The position numbers and the translations under genes were made by a program. The notes under the pieces are model-generated. The model saw only the letters and a list, made by a program, of their open reading frames with translations, had not been told where the DNA came from and made no database searches. 64,000 bases of DNA, taken from positions 13,102,401 through 13,166,400 of the forward strand of contig NC_080716.1 in NCBI RefSeq assembly GCF_019097595.1. Direction: 5' to 3'. Numbering within the stretch: the first letter of the stretch is position 1; the number at the start of each line of letters is the position of its first letter. Below are positions 12,212-24,570 of this stretch, piece by piece. The stretch is from Hemibagrus wyckioides. Its lineage: Eukaryota; Chordata; Actinopteri; Siluriformes; Bagridae.

Positions 12212-12256
<45 letters not shown>
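12212..12256 (+). repeat. (CT)n microsatellite
   Basis: Perfect CT array of about 22 copies, 170 nt downstream of the donor at 12046. Confidence 0.95.
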
Positions 12257-12258
<2 letters not shown>

Positions 12259-12598
12259 CCTCTGTTCCTCTTTCACCCCAAAGACACGGGAAGTGCTGGT
12301 ACTGTCAAGTCTGCTGGAGCACCCCTGACTTTCAGGATTCCTTTACATGCAGATACAAATGCTAGTATAGTAATAATAAAAATAAAAGTAATAAGAATAA
12401 TGTTTTGTTTATAGTTTATTTAAATTGTGGTTGACATGCAGTCACGCAGGGTTGAAGTCAACTAGGTACAGTATAAGGTAACTGCCTGAGTGACTCACAG
12501 CCAATGTATCATAAAAAAAATCTATTTTTTAAAATATTTAGTTTAATTTTTTTCAATTATATTTTATTAAATTTTATTTAAAATAAAAACGTAAGAAT

Positions 12599-12599
12599 A

Positions 12600-12666
<67 letters not shown>
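12599..12666 (+). repeat. (ATT)n microsatellite
   Basis: Perfect trinucleotide array of about 22 copies. Confidence 0.95.
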
Positions 12667-13331
12667 TAGTTTTTTATTTTTCCCTTATTGGACCTAATTT
12701 GCAGAAGACATAGCACACAGTGTCCTACCACACGTCACATATCTGCTTCTGAAAATACCATTATCCCCAGTATAAACATCTCACTGGGTTTTTTTAGCCC
12801 TCTTGTTTACAATATTATGGAATATTTGAAGCTTTTCCCTTCATTTAACACTTTCCTTAATTAAGAGTTCTCACTGCTGCACGTTTTCTAAGAAATTATT
12901 TCATATGGCCTTCCTGACTAAGTTTATATCACTTAGTGTTCAGATCATATAACTCCACTATAAATAAAGTTCTGCTCTTCTATTTATCTTGTAACCATGG
13001 TGACATCCTAAGTGTAGGTCAGCGTCAGAAAAGCATGTTCTGTGAGAACCATATATATTTTATATTCTGACTTAAATTTGAAGTAAAAACCAGAGATGGA
13101 TTTAATCGGTAGATAATTAGTGATGTAGTGAATCTTAGATGCAAAAGAAAAAAATTCAAAATAATAATATTAGTAATAATTTTTAGCATATTTCTGGAGT
13201 GTCTTATGCAGATGTGTTCTAAATTTCTGTATGGTTTCATGGATATATTTTTGGGCTTAGTTTTCTCCCCCAGTGAATTTCTTCACATGAATAGATTTTT
13301 CTTATGATTTTAAAATGTTACTACAACGCTG

Positions 13332-13332
<1 letters not shown>

Positions 13333-13360
<28 letters not shown>
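13333..13360 (+). repeat. (TTTA)n microsatellite
   Basis: About 7 copies of a tetranucleotide. Confidence 0.9.
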
Positions 13361-13362
<2 letters not shown>

Positions 13363-13499
13363 CTATTTCACAGAAATAGCAGTTTGTTTAATATGACCTG
13401 GTTTGGCTTATATGACGTGGAGCAAAGTGGTCGAATACTGTTATAAAAGTAGAAACAGTTCTGTGTGTGTGTGTGTGTCAGTTCTGTGCAGCGGGAAAG

Positions 13500-13680
13500 G
13501 CCCGGTTCGAGGCTAGAGTTTTCCACCCTTCTCTAATTGAATTCATCTGCACGCGGCTTCATAATAATTAGTGGTTTTCTCCTGCCTTGCTCCTGAGTTA
13601 GAGTAATGGCAAGCCTTTGCTTTTATTGCTCTCTGGTTTGGCAGAGCTGGACGAAGGCTGAGACATGTGCTGCTCCCCAC
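13500..13680 (+). promoter_or_regulatory. Candidate conserved noncoding element
   Basis: Nonrepetitive sequence containing tctctaattgaattcatct and ttcataataattagtgg, clustered homeodomain-type ATTA/TAAT cores, inside the large intron. Judged by texture only. Confidence 0.3.
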
Positions 13681-14149
13681 CACAGATGTACTGTAAAGCG
13701 TTTTTTCTTTTTTTTAAGACTGCAAAAGTTTTGCTCATTGATAGATTTTTTTTGTTCATATCCCGGAGTGTAGCCGAAGAAAGACCTCTCTTCTCTTGTC
13801 ACGCCGCAATTATCTTAAGTGTTAACATGTTTTAATTCTGCCAAAGCTCGGACCATTATATATAATTACATGCGGATGAAAAGAATGTCGAAATAGAGGT
13901 CACACTTTTATGGTTAGAAGATAGATGGCTAGATAAAACGGCAGAGACAGACACATAGATGAAGAAGGGATCGGGGTACGTATGCATGCTTGGAAGAATG
14001 CGTCGTCTTTTAGTGCGAGGATCTCATGCGTACAGATGTGCAGTGGCTCTGCTGGTGTTTACATGTTTTACTGCCTCAGCCACACACGTAATGTCTTTTC
14101 ATTTCCACTGCAATGCACCGAATAAGGAGAAGTGCCACAAACAGACAAG

Positions 14150-14460
14150 GTAATACATCAGCCTTTCATTGTGTTTATGTAAGCCGGAGCTTTTATGTGC
14201 TCCTGCATAGTGATTTGTATAGCGCAGGCCTGACCCATGTCGGACCTGTGGCTTTTGAGGCACCTAGCAGGGTAAATAACGTCTCCGGTATACCCTGGCC
14301 TTTATGCCGGGTGATTTATCATAGGTTATAATGAGTTGTATTGACACCTGCATTCCCCTGCTGGGCCTTTGTTAGCCGTGTGGTGTAACACGGGGGCCGT
14401 ATGCATTACACTCGTCACCGGGGAGTCACCTTACAGCCGTAGAGCCGGCCCTTCCCAGCA
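14150..14460 (+). promoter_or_regulatory. Candidate conserved noncoding element
   Basis: Low-repeat, moderately GC-rich block with pieces such as ggcctttatgccgggtgatt and tgtattgacacctgcattcc, set between microsatellite-rich flanks. Conservation with other vertebrates is untested. Confidence 0.35.
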
Positions 14461-16499
14461 TGCCGTGGGGCTTGGCACTCCCTGTAGCCCTGTCTGCAAC
14501 CTGAGAATGAGTGTCTAGACTCCAGACGCTCGGCAGAGCCCACTCACTGTGCCGATGCTCGTTCCTCTCTGTTTTCTCTTTATCTCTCACGCCGGTGCTC
14601 CTGTTTATGCTTTCTTTCCATTCTTTCAGTCCTTTGTCTTTCTGCTTCTCTCTCTTTCTCTCTTTTTTTTTCTTCTTCCCATGTCTCACTTTCTCTCACT
14701 CTGCACTTTTTTTGTTCCTCTATCTCTCTTCTCTTGACTTATTAACCCCCAATTAGCCATTAAATAGAATGCAGATGGAGGTATTAGTGTTTAGATACTT
14801 ATCAGTAAAAACCAGAGACTAGAAAAGAAAGACTAGTGAGAAGAAACATGTTACAGGATGTGCATGCTCCAAAGCATTTTCTCTTGCTGATGTGACGACT
14901 GTTTGAGCGTTCCTCATTTGCAGTAATGATCTGTGTACACAAGGGCCTTATAGCAGCAGCAGGATAGGACCAAATTACCCCTTAGGATTTTCTAGCCTTT
15001 CTATCATTTCTCCCCAGCTCTACAAGCACATGAGCTTTATTGTCTAAATGCAAAAGTTTCTTAAAAAGTTCATCAGTTAGTTCTCAAAATCACCTTTTTC
15101 CTTGTTCTAACAAAACAATGAAGTGTCAATGACAGCTCAAAGTACCAGCACTTTAGGAATATGAACCACTTTATTGAGCTGTTGTAATAAAAGCCGTGTT
15201 GATGTTCAGTACATCAGTCTTGCTTGTCTGATGTGACTTTTATACAGCAGTTGCATAAACAATTTCGATTATTGATAAACTATTGATTCACTGACATTTT
15301 AGACCCAAGATAGATAAATAAGTCGTTTACTCCATCGGTTTACTCCATTAATGAAAATATTTTTTCATAGAGTACAACATTGGATCGTATGTTTCCATGG
15401 TAAAAGTAGTTTCACTGTAACAAACTGTTGCTGGAATCTGGTTTTTTTTTGAGTGACACAAACAGCAAAATGGACCAGCGCTGTTGTACTTAATATCAGC
15501 ACTCTTGGGATGCTGCTGTCCAATCAATTTATTGTATCCAAACAAACTGTTGTAGAGTCTGTTATATGTAACTGGGCTCAGTTCTGAAGACAATATAAAT
15601 GCAGCAGCATCTTCTTTTGGTTAAAGAACTAAACGTATCAATAGCTAACAATATATCTTTCCCATCTACATCTTTCTCACATCCTCCTCTTTAGGTTTAT
15701 AATTGAAGAATTCTGCTCATGTGGCCAATTACACCACTATAATAAAATGTTGAGATCAACTCAAAAACTTTATAGTATTCCATTCCATACACACAACTCA
15801 GAACTATACACAATGTCTCAAGCTTGATATAAGATATAGGTCAGGGATGGTTGTACTTATCTAACATATGACATCGATCTGGAGGATTATGCAGAGGTTT
15901 GGATGGAAGTGCAGCTATTAGGAGTAATGGCCACTTTCTCATGATAAGCCCTTAAACACTGCTTATGTAAGAGTGAAGAGCAAGGGTCACCTTCATACAG
16001 TGATACCTGAAGAGGAATTTGTGTTTCCTTTGGATAGCTGCTTTCATCCTGTGTCAAATCAGCTAAGATATGATCTTTCAGGTAACATTATGAATATAAT
16101 CTAGGAGTCAGGGTTAGAGTTTGTGTGGACGAAGCACTACACGCACACAGGATGTGAATAGGTTGAGCGAAAACACTGACAGACATGCAGGCAGATGGTC
16201 ATAGTTTACGAGTGTTACAATGGTATTGTTTTTCCACTAGGATCATTTGGAGTTTGCTTCTCACCCATGTACACTTGGGGAAAATAACAGGTGAATTCAC
16301 ATATGTAAGTAGCAGCACGCATACACATAGAGAAACCCAAACACCTGCTCCTGACTGAGACCGCTGTGTAGAGTGCTCATCAAAACACCAGCGAGGAAAA
16401 GATTTCATTATCCCTTCTCCCTGAGGGCGTCTAACCCTTCTTTTCCTCGCTCTCGCTCTCTTTTCAATCCCAGGAGAAAGCCGTAGTCTCACTTCTGGG

Positions 16500-16810
16500 A
16501 CTGATCGCTGATCAAAATTGTTTGGTTTTATCTAATGTTCGCGCGCTTATCCAGTCCCCACACACAGCTGTTCATTAGCACTAACTTGGCTGAGATGCAC
16601 CTCTATGATCTGGCGCTGCTACGGACAGATGGCACCTACAACTCCAGAAGCATTCGCAAGAAGCTTACCAGCTCCTAATTGATGACCCGAGCCTGCGTGT
16701 TTGGGTCGTGCTGTTGTTATTTACTTGACACTGACATATCAGGTGATATTTGATCAAGCTGCACCTCTGTGAGTAAGATAAGCTTTGGTGTCAGTTCGGC
16801 ATGAGTACTT
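16500..16810 (+). promoter_or_regulatory. Candidate conserved noncoding element
   Basis: Dense nonrepetitive sequence (gttcattagcactaacttgg, aagcttaccagctcctaatt, gatatttgatcaagctgcac) lying between simple repeats. Judged by texture only. Confidence 0.35.
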
Positions 16811-17619
16811 TCGCAGGCTTATAATTACATTTTGTAAGAATAAGCCTTGAAAAAATATTTTTCTGTTGTTTCAGGTGTCCGCTGGAAACTTTCACCTTGT
16901 CAGTATAGCTCATATGTTGTTCCATAGTGAACTTTAGGAGTGTTGTGATGGCAGTAATAGGAGGCCCCCCTGTTCTTCTTCTCCATTTATTTAGTTTCGT
17001 TGTCGAGGTGCAATTTAAATTCCTAGAGAAAAGTCCTCATGTGAACTCTTTTCCAGGACAGACGTCCTTGAACTTCAGTTTCTGCGTCCACACTAATTAC
17101 TGCACTTGCGGTCCCTTTTCAGCACATATTGTGTGTGTGTGTTTTTTAATATGTGAATGGGGGGGGGTCTAGCAAAACAGGACGAAGGAATGCCTGCCAC
17201 TGTAACTGTCTGATAGCTGACCTCGACTTCGCCCAAAGCCATTGTTTTCTGGCTTTAACACACACACCCATGCACTCACAACACATGCACACACATACAC
17301 ACAAAACTTGTGTGAGGAAGTAAATTTGGCAGCTGTACTGATGGAGGTGGATATCCGGACAATAACAGTGTGAAACTGAGTCACTCAAGTTCTAAAAAAA
17401 AAAAAAAATACACTTCCTATATCCCATCATACAGTGCATTCCATAACAAGCTCATCTACATACATGTTCACTTTCAGCGCAAATAAACATTTCTGCTTCA
17501 GCCTTACTATTCAGCTCTCTAGAAACTGTTTTCCAGCATTTCATCTACATTATATATTTTTTTTCCCCTGGCTATTCAGTGTAAATTGTGTTTATCATTC
17601 ATACTGGCACCTGCCATAA

Positions 17620-18050
17620 CTGGGCTTCTGTACGAGCAGTGAAATTCCAATAATTTCCTGTTCAGCGTTAATGCTGGTGCTCAATCTGCTAATTCATGTG
17701 GCTTTCACTCTGCGAAATGGATATTTTATCCAGCCAAGCCTCTTTGGGTCAGTGCTAAAGCATCTGTGGAGTAAATATAGAAAATCAATTATTTGCCTTG
17801 CTAGATTTATTGCAGTGGAAATGGATTTATGTTGGGAATGGTACAGGCGCTGTTCCAGAAATGGCTAGCATTATCGACTGAGAATAAGTGGCACTGAATA
17901 TTCAAAGATTGAACGGAACCTGATTAAAGCTTGTAAAGAGCCTCTGCATCTGATAAGCGACAGAAACGCAGGTGGGCAGATAATATTCCTCCAGGCATCA
18001 GGGAAATGGATAAGACTGATAAAGTGACAAGTTCTGCTTTTGTTGCTTTT
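17620..18050 (+). promoter_or_regulatory. Candidate conserved noncoding element
   Basis: About 430 bp without microsatellites or long homopolymers, rich in AT motifs used by developmental regulators (tgctaattcatgtgg, aaaatcaattatttgcc, aacctgattaaagcttg). It lies about 0.9 kb upstream of the cassette exon. Enhancer or splicing-related conservation is possible but untested. Confidence 0.38.
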
Positions 18051-18071
18051 ATTGCACAGAGCTCTCTCTCT

Positions 18072-18105
<34 letters not shown>

Positions 18106-18535
18106 TCTTTGTTTATTAGACTACACATTTGCGCTTCTCCTTCATGCGTTCAGTCCACGTGTGTGTGTGTGTGTGTGTGCAAGCGTCTACGAGATTACGT
18201 TTGTGTACGCTCTCTTCTCCTCCATCCACATTCATAATTTTAAAGACTTTTTACAGGTCGGCATAATACAAAGCCAAAAAAGTAACCACACAGCATGCCC
18301 ATACTTCAGTCAACCCATCTGCTTGAACATGTCTAACAGCAGCTTACATGACCAAGTGCATGCGCCAGATGGAATGCACGTCCCTGTTCCCATACAGAAG
18401 CATTTTGGCACAGATGAATGATATCCATGTAACCCAGCCCTTAGTTTTGTAAACTAACCTCTTCTTTTGCTTCCAGGAAAGTTAATGGTTACCCCATTAA
18501 TGTTGCATGCTACATATAACGTTTGCTGTTTGTAC

Positions 18536-18537
18536 AT

Positions 18538-18584
<47 letters not shown>

Positions 18585-18585
18585 T
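18536..18585 (+). repeat. (TTTA)n microsatellite
   Basis: About 12 copies, ending 330 nt before the cassette exon. Confidence 0.93.
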
Positions 18586-18917
18586 ACATTTTTTCAGGCA
18601 CATTTTGCCAGGATTTAATATCATGTTTGAATCAAAGTATAATAGAGAATTAGGCTAATTTCATTCTAACCTGTGGAGTCTAAAATCTGAATGAAAAGAT
18701 TATAATTTAGACATACAATCAGATGTTAGAGGACTAATCTAATCTAAAAGAATTTCATATAATTTGACATAGTATTTTGAAAAAAAAAGAAAGATCAAGT
18801 TATTCATGTGTGTGTAGTTTTGGCACAGACTGCTCCTGGCCTTGTTGCATGCTACATGTGTGTGTTAGTACCGTTGTGCTGGCCCCGTTGTCTGACTGAG
18901 AGGTGTTTGATTGACAG

Positions 18918-18997
18918 CTGAGGATTTGTGACTGGCCCGTGAATCAAAACATCAGGTCTTATGGCTCAGAGGAGGCTTTGGGGATTTCTTGGCAAAG
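18918..18997 (+). CDS. nfib: nfib cassette exon (LRICDW...ALGISWQ), 80 nt
   Basis: Acceptor tgattgacag, donor CAAAG|gtaaac. It reads LRICDWPVNQ, NIRSYGSEEALGISWQ/S. Human NFIB has LRIYDWTMNQNGRHLYPS..EDTLGITWQS, three residues longer, so the exon is recognisable though diverged. Its length is 3n+2, so including it shifts the final exon into the frame PGTWASLIPFQ and skipping it gives SWYLG. It was too short and too split to show as a long open frame. Confidence 0.9.
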
Positions 18998-19230
18998 GTA
19001 AACGTTTCCTTTATTTTCAACCCACCTCTCCATCAAGTTTCTCCTGTGTTCTTGTTTTGTTTATCTTTTTATCGCAACCATGCATCATTTTTGCAAATAC
19101 ACACTATTTAAATTTCACCCTGTTGGTTTAATATATATATTTTTTTCAGTTCTGTACTCTAGTATAAAACAGTGTCACTGAACAGATCTTTTTTATTTTT
19201 TTTTTACCGTTACAGGAAATACATTTACTA

Positions 19231-19914
19231 TCCACTTTATTAGGAACACCTGTACATCTGCTCCTTCATGCAGGTGCTGACTGTTAACAACAAACACCAG
19301 AATGGGGAAAACACAGTAAAACACAGTGAGGCTCGTGCTGAGGCACAGGTTAATCGAACCTGGAGGTCCACTCGTCATCCAAAAAAAAAAAATCCCATTT
19401 AGTGAAACTGGACGGTTAATAATTGGGAAAGCATTTTTCCCAATTGTCTTCATTCGTTCAGTTTCAGTAAGTGGGATTCTTAGATTCCTGTTTTTTTGGA
19501 TGGTAAGTGGAACCCATCCTTCCCAAGATTTGATGTGTTGAGATGCTTTTCTGCTCACTACAGATATAAAGAATGATTATTTAAGATACCATAGCCTTCC
19601 TGTCAGCTTGAATGATCCAAGTTGGCAAGCATTCTCATAAACAAGGCATTTCCACCCACATAGACCTAACGCTTGTTGTGTGTGAAAATCCCTGTAGATC
19701 GACAGTTTCTGAAAAACTCAAACCAGCTCGTCTGGCACCAACATCCACGCCGTGGTCAAGTCACAGATATAACAATTTCCCCCATTCTGATGTTTGATGT
19801 GAACATTAACTGAAGCTCTTGATCTGGATCGGCATGATTTAATGTACTGCCGCATGATTGGCTGATGATTGTGTCGATAAACAGATTGTACAGGTGTTCT
19901 TAATAAATTGGGGT
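19231..19914. mobile_element. Fold-back Tc1-like element with nested hairpin
   Basis: Both ends carry the same terminus: ccactttattaggaacacct at left and its inverted form, near 19888-19914, at right. The left arm runs to about 19315 (caccagaatggggaaaaca). The right arm, on the minus strand from about 19914 back to 19545, carries the same caatgaggggtt-type 5' region (ccccattctgatgtttgatg) followed by a degenerate transposase start. So both arms derive from the 5' end of one family. An inner inverted repeat occupies about 19355-19510. Related fragments are at 46051-46505 and 62255-62615. Confidence 0.7.
19355..19510. repeat. Imperfect inverted repeat (hairpin)
   Basis: The left arm (ggtccactcgtcatcc, cccatttagtgaaactgga, taataattggg) pairs with the right arm (cccaattgtcttcattc, cagtttcagtaagtggg, ggatggtaagtggaacc) over roughly 70 bp per side with a small loop. 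Overlapping open frames on both strands reflect this symmetry. Confidence 0.8.
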
Positions 19915-20680
19915 ATAATAGAGTAGAGGGTATAATAGAATAGTATAGAACCTCTAGAGCAGGATCGATAAGGCTTTGAGTCTTTGATGAATATTTAACA
20001 TTGCTGTTGACACATTTTTGTAGTTTTTATTCGGGGAACGAGAATAAGGAGAGAATGCAGCATGATTCAGTAACGATGTTGAATATAGGTCGTGTCGGCA
20101 CTCTGCTACGGAGCAGAGTCTATTTTAGATTCCAGGAAGTGCATGTCAGACATGACTTGAGTATTTACACCTTCACTGGAACTTTAGATTACATCCTTGT
20201 GAATGTTTGCCCAATCTAACGTACAAGAATGTGCCAAAAGCGTCAGAGGAGTCTTTGAACTCAGGTGAAGATGCGTGTGTATGTAACAGGTTTTTCCTGA
20301 GTGTGCATCAGTTCAACTCTCGCGATTGATTTTTTTTTCCATGGAACCAGGCTCTGGAAAAGCAAATAAAAAAGTAGCTTTTCGTTAAATTCCTGTGTCA
20401 GTCATATGCCTTAAACACAGCAGGAGAAAGCAGGATTGTATTTCTTTCTCCTCTTTCATTTTATCACATACTGCTAGAAGATTAGATCTTCTCAACACAC
20501 AGTATGAAAAATATAATAATCAGTCTTTGCAGGATTTTGTGATTAACTCTGGAAATTCTGCAAACTTAGCAAATGCTATATTCAGAGGAGTTTGCAATTT
20601 TTCAATAATTGCCAAAAAATTGTTTTTATTTATTATTAATTATAAATTATTTATATATTATTAAATATAAATATATTATT

Positions 20681-20683
<3 letters not shown>

Positions 20684-20745
<62 letters not shown>
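20684..20745 (+). repeat. (TA)n microsatellite
   Basis: Perfect TA array of about 31 copies followed by a poly-T run. Confidence 0.95.
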
Positions 20746-20753
<8 letters not shown>

Positions 20754-22089
20754 TTTTTACAAATATTATTATATAAAATGTTAAAAATATTATATTATAA
20801 ATTTTTTAAGTTTTTAAAGTGGGGGTGTGTCTGTGTGTGCACATGTGTGTGTTTGTTTGTGTATTAGCAAAGTGTACATTTGTCACATTTGCCACTGAGT
20901 CAAGATATGTGCATATAATTGGCCTCCTATTTGTTTTGGCAGTTTAGATCAGTTATACAACTTTCAAGTCAGACTTTCACTGCCAAAACAACCAGACAAA
21001 TATACAGTGTCAATCATACATAGAATATATTAATTGCACTACAAATAGTCATAAAAATGGAAATGTACTGGAGTTTCCCCATACAGAGACACCAGTGTTT
21101 GTCTATGACATGTGTTTTGAATCTGTGAAGCAACACATGAAATTTTCGAGAATGATGCATCGCTAATGTTTTTTAAATGAGTGTTTTTTTTAATATCTGT
21201 AGTCGACATTCTTTATGATTTTGGGAGTTGGCCTCTCATGAATCTTCTTCTGTCTCTTCCATTTTCATGTCTTCATACTCATATTCATAAATATCACCTG
21301 ACATCACCAGTTTGTTTTCCAGTCTTACAGATAAAAATTGTTAACTTTGAATTATTTATATATTTGATATGTATACAAGACCAAGAAATAATTTTTACCC
21401 TCTGTAGGTCTATAGAAACAGACAAGAGGAGAGATTGTAATGAGCAGGACCTACCATACAGGGTAGGTTATAAATTCTGGGCTTTACTGTAAATGTAGAA
21501 AGCTGGATTTTGCCCTTGAAAATGACACAGTCGAACCTCTTTCTCTTTACATCTGTGTGTGGATGTTTCTTCAGAAAATTGACATTCCTTAGCCTCTCTG
21601 TCCTTGTTTTGTTTTGTTTCTTTAGAGTCTCTCTCTCTCTCTCTCTCTCTCTAAATCCCTTTCCCGTGGCTGGACAAAGCCTTGCTCAGCACTTCCTCTC
21701 AGCACTTATTCTGCAGTCAGGTAGAAAGGCATCACGCTCAGACTTCCTCTGCAGTCAGTGGGGTTGCAGAGTGTATTCATTTACATTTTCTCATTTATGC
21801 AGCCTAATAAAAGAGAAGCCACTTTCCTGTTTATATTCAACATATAATAGTAATGATGCCCAGTTATTTTGATTCCCAGCAGTTTGTTGGACACAAGAAG
21901 TTTCAAGACATGGTTATGATATCAAATCAAGGTTTTATATATCTAGTTTATATTGATAGAAAGGTTTCATACAGCAAGCTTAGCCGTAGTCGATAATCCC
22001 ACTGTACACTCACTGCACACAGCCTTTTCTAAACCACACACCTCCAGTCCATACTCCTCAGAGCTGAGTAAGGGATATGTAAAGAGGAA

Positions 22090-22260
22090 GGAGGCTGAGC
22101 TGTCTATAACAGAATGGACTCTCCATTGACTTGATTTTAACCCAATCAAGATGCTCTGGAAGGAGTTGAATAAAACCAAGAGAGAGAGAGATCCACAAAC
22201 AGCTCCACAAACCACATGAATGTCCTTCAAGAGGCACACGAGCATCTGTGAGGAATATCT
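22090..22260 (+). mobile_element. Tc1-like transposase relic
   Basis: Positions 22118-22175 read, with small changes, as DFNPIKMLWKELN, the Tc1 transposase block NPIE.LW.ELK before the last catalytic residue. Stops and frame breaks interrupt the surroundings and no inverted repeats were found, so it is an old fragment. Confidence 0.5.
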
Positions 22261-22639
22261 GAAGTAACTTTTTATTTGTGTGCATCAGTTACATCTGCTA
22301 AGTGAGGGTTTTTTTCACTGACCATGTACTGATTTTTTCAGTTACCAAATTTATCTATGGTGCATGTGATTTCCTCTGCCTCGGTTAATTGTTCTCTTAA
22401 ACAGACAGGAAAAATGCAATTTTTAAAAAAATAATATTTTGAAAAACGGAGCATATCCAAAATCTTGACAGGTAATGTATGTAAATGTAATTTGTTGCTC
22501 ACATGTGGATGGAGCTGCACTGGCAGAGACTCATGCATGGTGCTCCATGGTTCAAGGCAAATTGAATTGGACCCAGCACTGAGCATTGCCATCCTACATG
22601 AAATGGGGTCAGCTATCCATTAAGATGCCATTAGATAAT

Positions 22640-23080
22640 CTAATTTAGAGCCTGATCCTCAAGCGGAGCATGCTGTATGCCTACCACTACAGCCAGGAGG
22701 ATTTTGGTGGGACAAAAAGATGTGGCTGGGCAAGCCATGAGCGTGGTGGGGGATTCAACAGTGTAGAATCAAGTCAAGTCAACCACGCGTGAGGAAAAGT
22801 TGTTTGTTCCCCTCTCCCCCCACCCTCGTCGGGTTCCTGTGGATGGGGAGCTGTCATGTATTAAGCCATCTGGTATCCAGGGGAAACCAGACATTAGGTA
22901 ATGCCAGGCTGAAGTTGAAATTGTTAAATAAGGGGGTGGCACCCCATGAGTCGCAGCGATCAATCGGCCGGGCATTCGCAAAAGCCGAGGCTGGGGTTGG
23001 AGCAAGGAGTATGGGAGGACAGAAGGGTTGAGGACCATGTGCACTGAGCTTACAAAGTAATCCCCTGCTGCTCAGGTCTC
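22640..23080 (+). promoter_or_regulatory. Candidate conserved noncoding element
   Basis: Complex, mostly nonrepetitive sequence, locally GC-rich (gatcaatcggccgggcattc). Open frames on both strands here are short and lack a recognisable domain. Judged by texture only. Confidence 0.35.
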
Positions 23081-23939
23081 CTGTGTTCCTGTGGAGTGAG
23101 TAGTATGTTACAAAGAGAGAGAGAGACATAGAAAGAAAGGGATAAAAAGCTATCTTAACAAAAAAAAACCCCAAAGCCAAATCGCTGCCGAGTGTTTCCC
23201 TTCTCTGTGCTTTCTTTGTTCAGCAAGGTAGGAAAAACTTAATCTCTCATTTCCTGTCAGATGATTTCTAGCAGACCAGAAAGGGTCGAGAAAAACAGGG
23301 GGGGGTCAGAAAGAAGGAGGAGAAAGAAGCTATGGAGGAAAAGGAAAAAAAAATTGTTGAGATAGTTGAGTTTTGTTCACAAAGACTTGTGTAGCCCTTC
23401 ATTTCCTTCCTTTTCCCTTTTCTTCTTTCACATCCCATGCTTTATAAATTCTGACCATGTTTCTGGCCATTGAATCATGAACTTTGCTTCTATTGTTTTA
23501 AGTGACGTCTAGGCCTCTAGCTGCGGGGGATTTGTATAAAATGCAGACTAAGTCATTAGCCACATTCATGGCCACAGTCAGCCGTATCACTGCAGGCAGC
23601 CATGGGAAGAATAAAGTCAGTGTTCTAGGTCCGCCAAGACCCTGTTGTCTTCCCCAGGCATCAGCCTGAGCCCTCGTGTCCCCTTTGGAAAACAAACAAA
23701 CTGCCAAAGAAAACCCCCTAAAACTCCCTCAGTAACCCCCCTCCTTTCTCGCAAGCAAAGCCGATCCACTGAAGCTATGCACCTGCAGCCGGAGATCCCA
23801 GGGAAAAGTCGCTCACTTTCTTCTCTTTACTGTTGCCTTCCGTCAAACACCCCAGTACGCCCTCGCCCACCCCCGGCCTGCCCTGTCCTCCCTTTCTTTT
23901 TCTTTTTTTTTGCTGGGGGAAGAAAGTAAAAGGGAGAAA

Positions 23940-24260
23940 ATAACAAAGCAGTGGCTGTGTGCGCCTGGTGGTGTTGAAAGAGCAGGAGCACGCTCTGTAA
24001 TCTGCAAACAGAAAGCGGCGATTGTGTGAGACAGGTATTTAAGAAGGAGACGGGGAAAGGAGGAGGGTGGACTGGTTTCTGGCCTGCCTAATTATTCGAC
24101 ACATGTACATACCATTCAGACCCCCGCTGTCCTCCCTCCAGGGAACAACATGCTGTTTGTGCATCGCGGCGTCTCTCGCATTCAAGGCCTGCGCCGTGGC
24201 TCGCAATTAACAGTCTTGTGTTGTTGTGTGGCTAGCATGTGCTGAATGCGGATGGGAAAG
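23940..24260 (+). promoter_or_regulatory. Candidate conserved noncoding element near the last exon
   Basis: Nonrepetitive block with gtaatctgcaaacagaaagc, ggcctgcctaattattcgac and gcgccgtggctcgcaattaa, flanked by simple repeats, 0.8 kb before the final exon. A smaller similar block lies at 23490-23610. Confidence 0.35.
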
Positions 24261-24529
24261 TGCGGTACACAATCAGCCTCTGACTTAACCCTATTGATCA
24301 GAGGGAGGGTGTCAGCTCTCTGTGGGACTCCTCTTTTGCAATATCCACTTACTGAGGCGCCTTTGTTCCTCTGAGTTTCCTGTGCTGTCAGTGTTAAAGG
24401 AGGGATGAAGCCCTTCAGACTGTGGGAAATAATTGAGACCTGTACCACTAACAGACATTGATACGTATCACTGACTCGATTTAAACTCCTTCCGTATTGT
24501 CCTTTGTTCAACCTGGTGACTGCATGCTC

Positions 24530-24533
<4 letters not shown>

Positions 24534-24570
<37 letters not shown>
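24534..24570 (+). repeat. (TTA)n microsatellite
   Basis: Perfect trinucleotide array of about 12 copies. Confidence 0.93.

Larger units (their letters stand above)
12046..18917 (+). other. nfib: nfib intron (6.9 kb) with several candidate regulatory stretches
   Basis: Contains a CT array (12212-12256), an ATT array (12599-12666), two TTTA arrays (13333-13360, 18536-18585) and several nonrepetitive blocks that look constrained: 13500-13680, 14150-14460, 16500-16810 and 17620-18050. No coding sequence recognised; the open frames here are short and unlike any protein I know. Confidence 0.8.
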
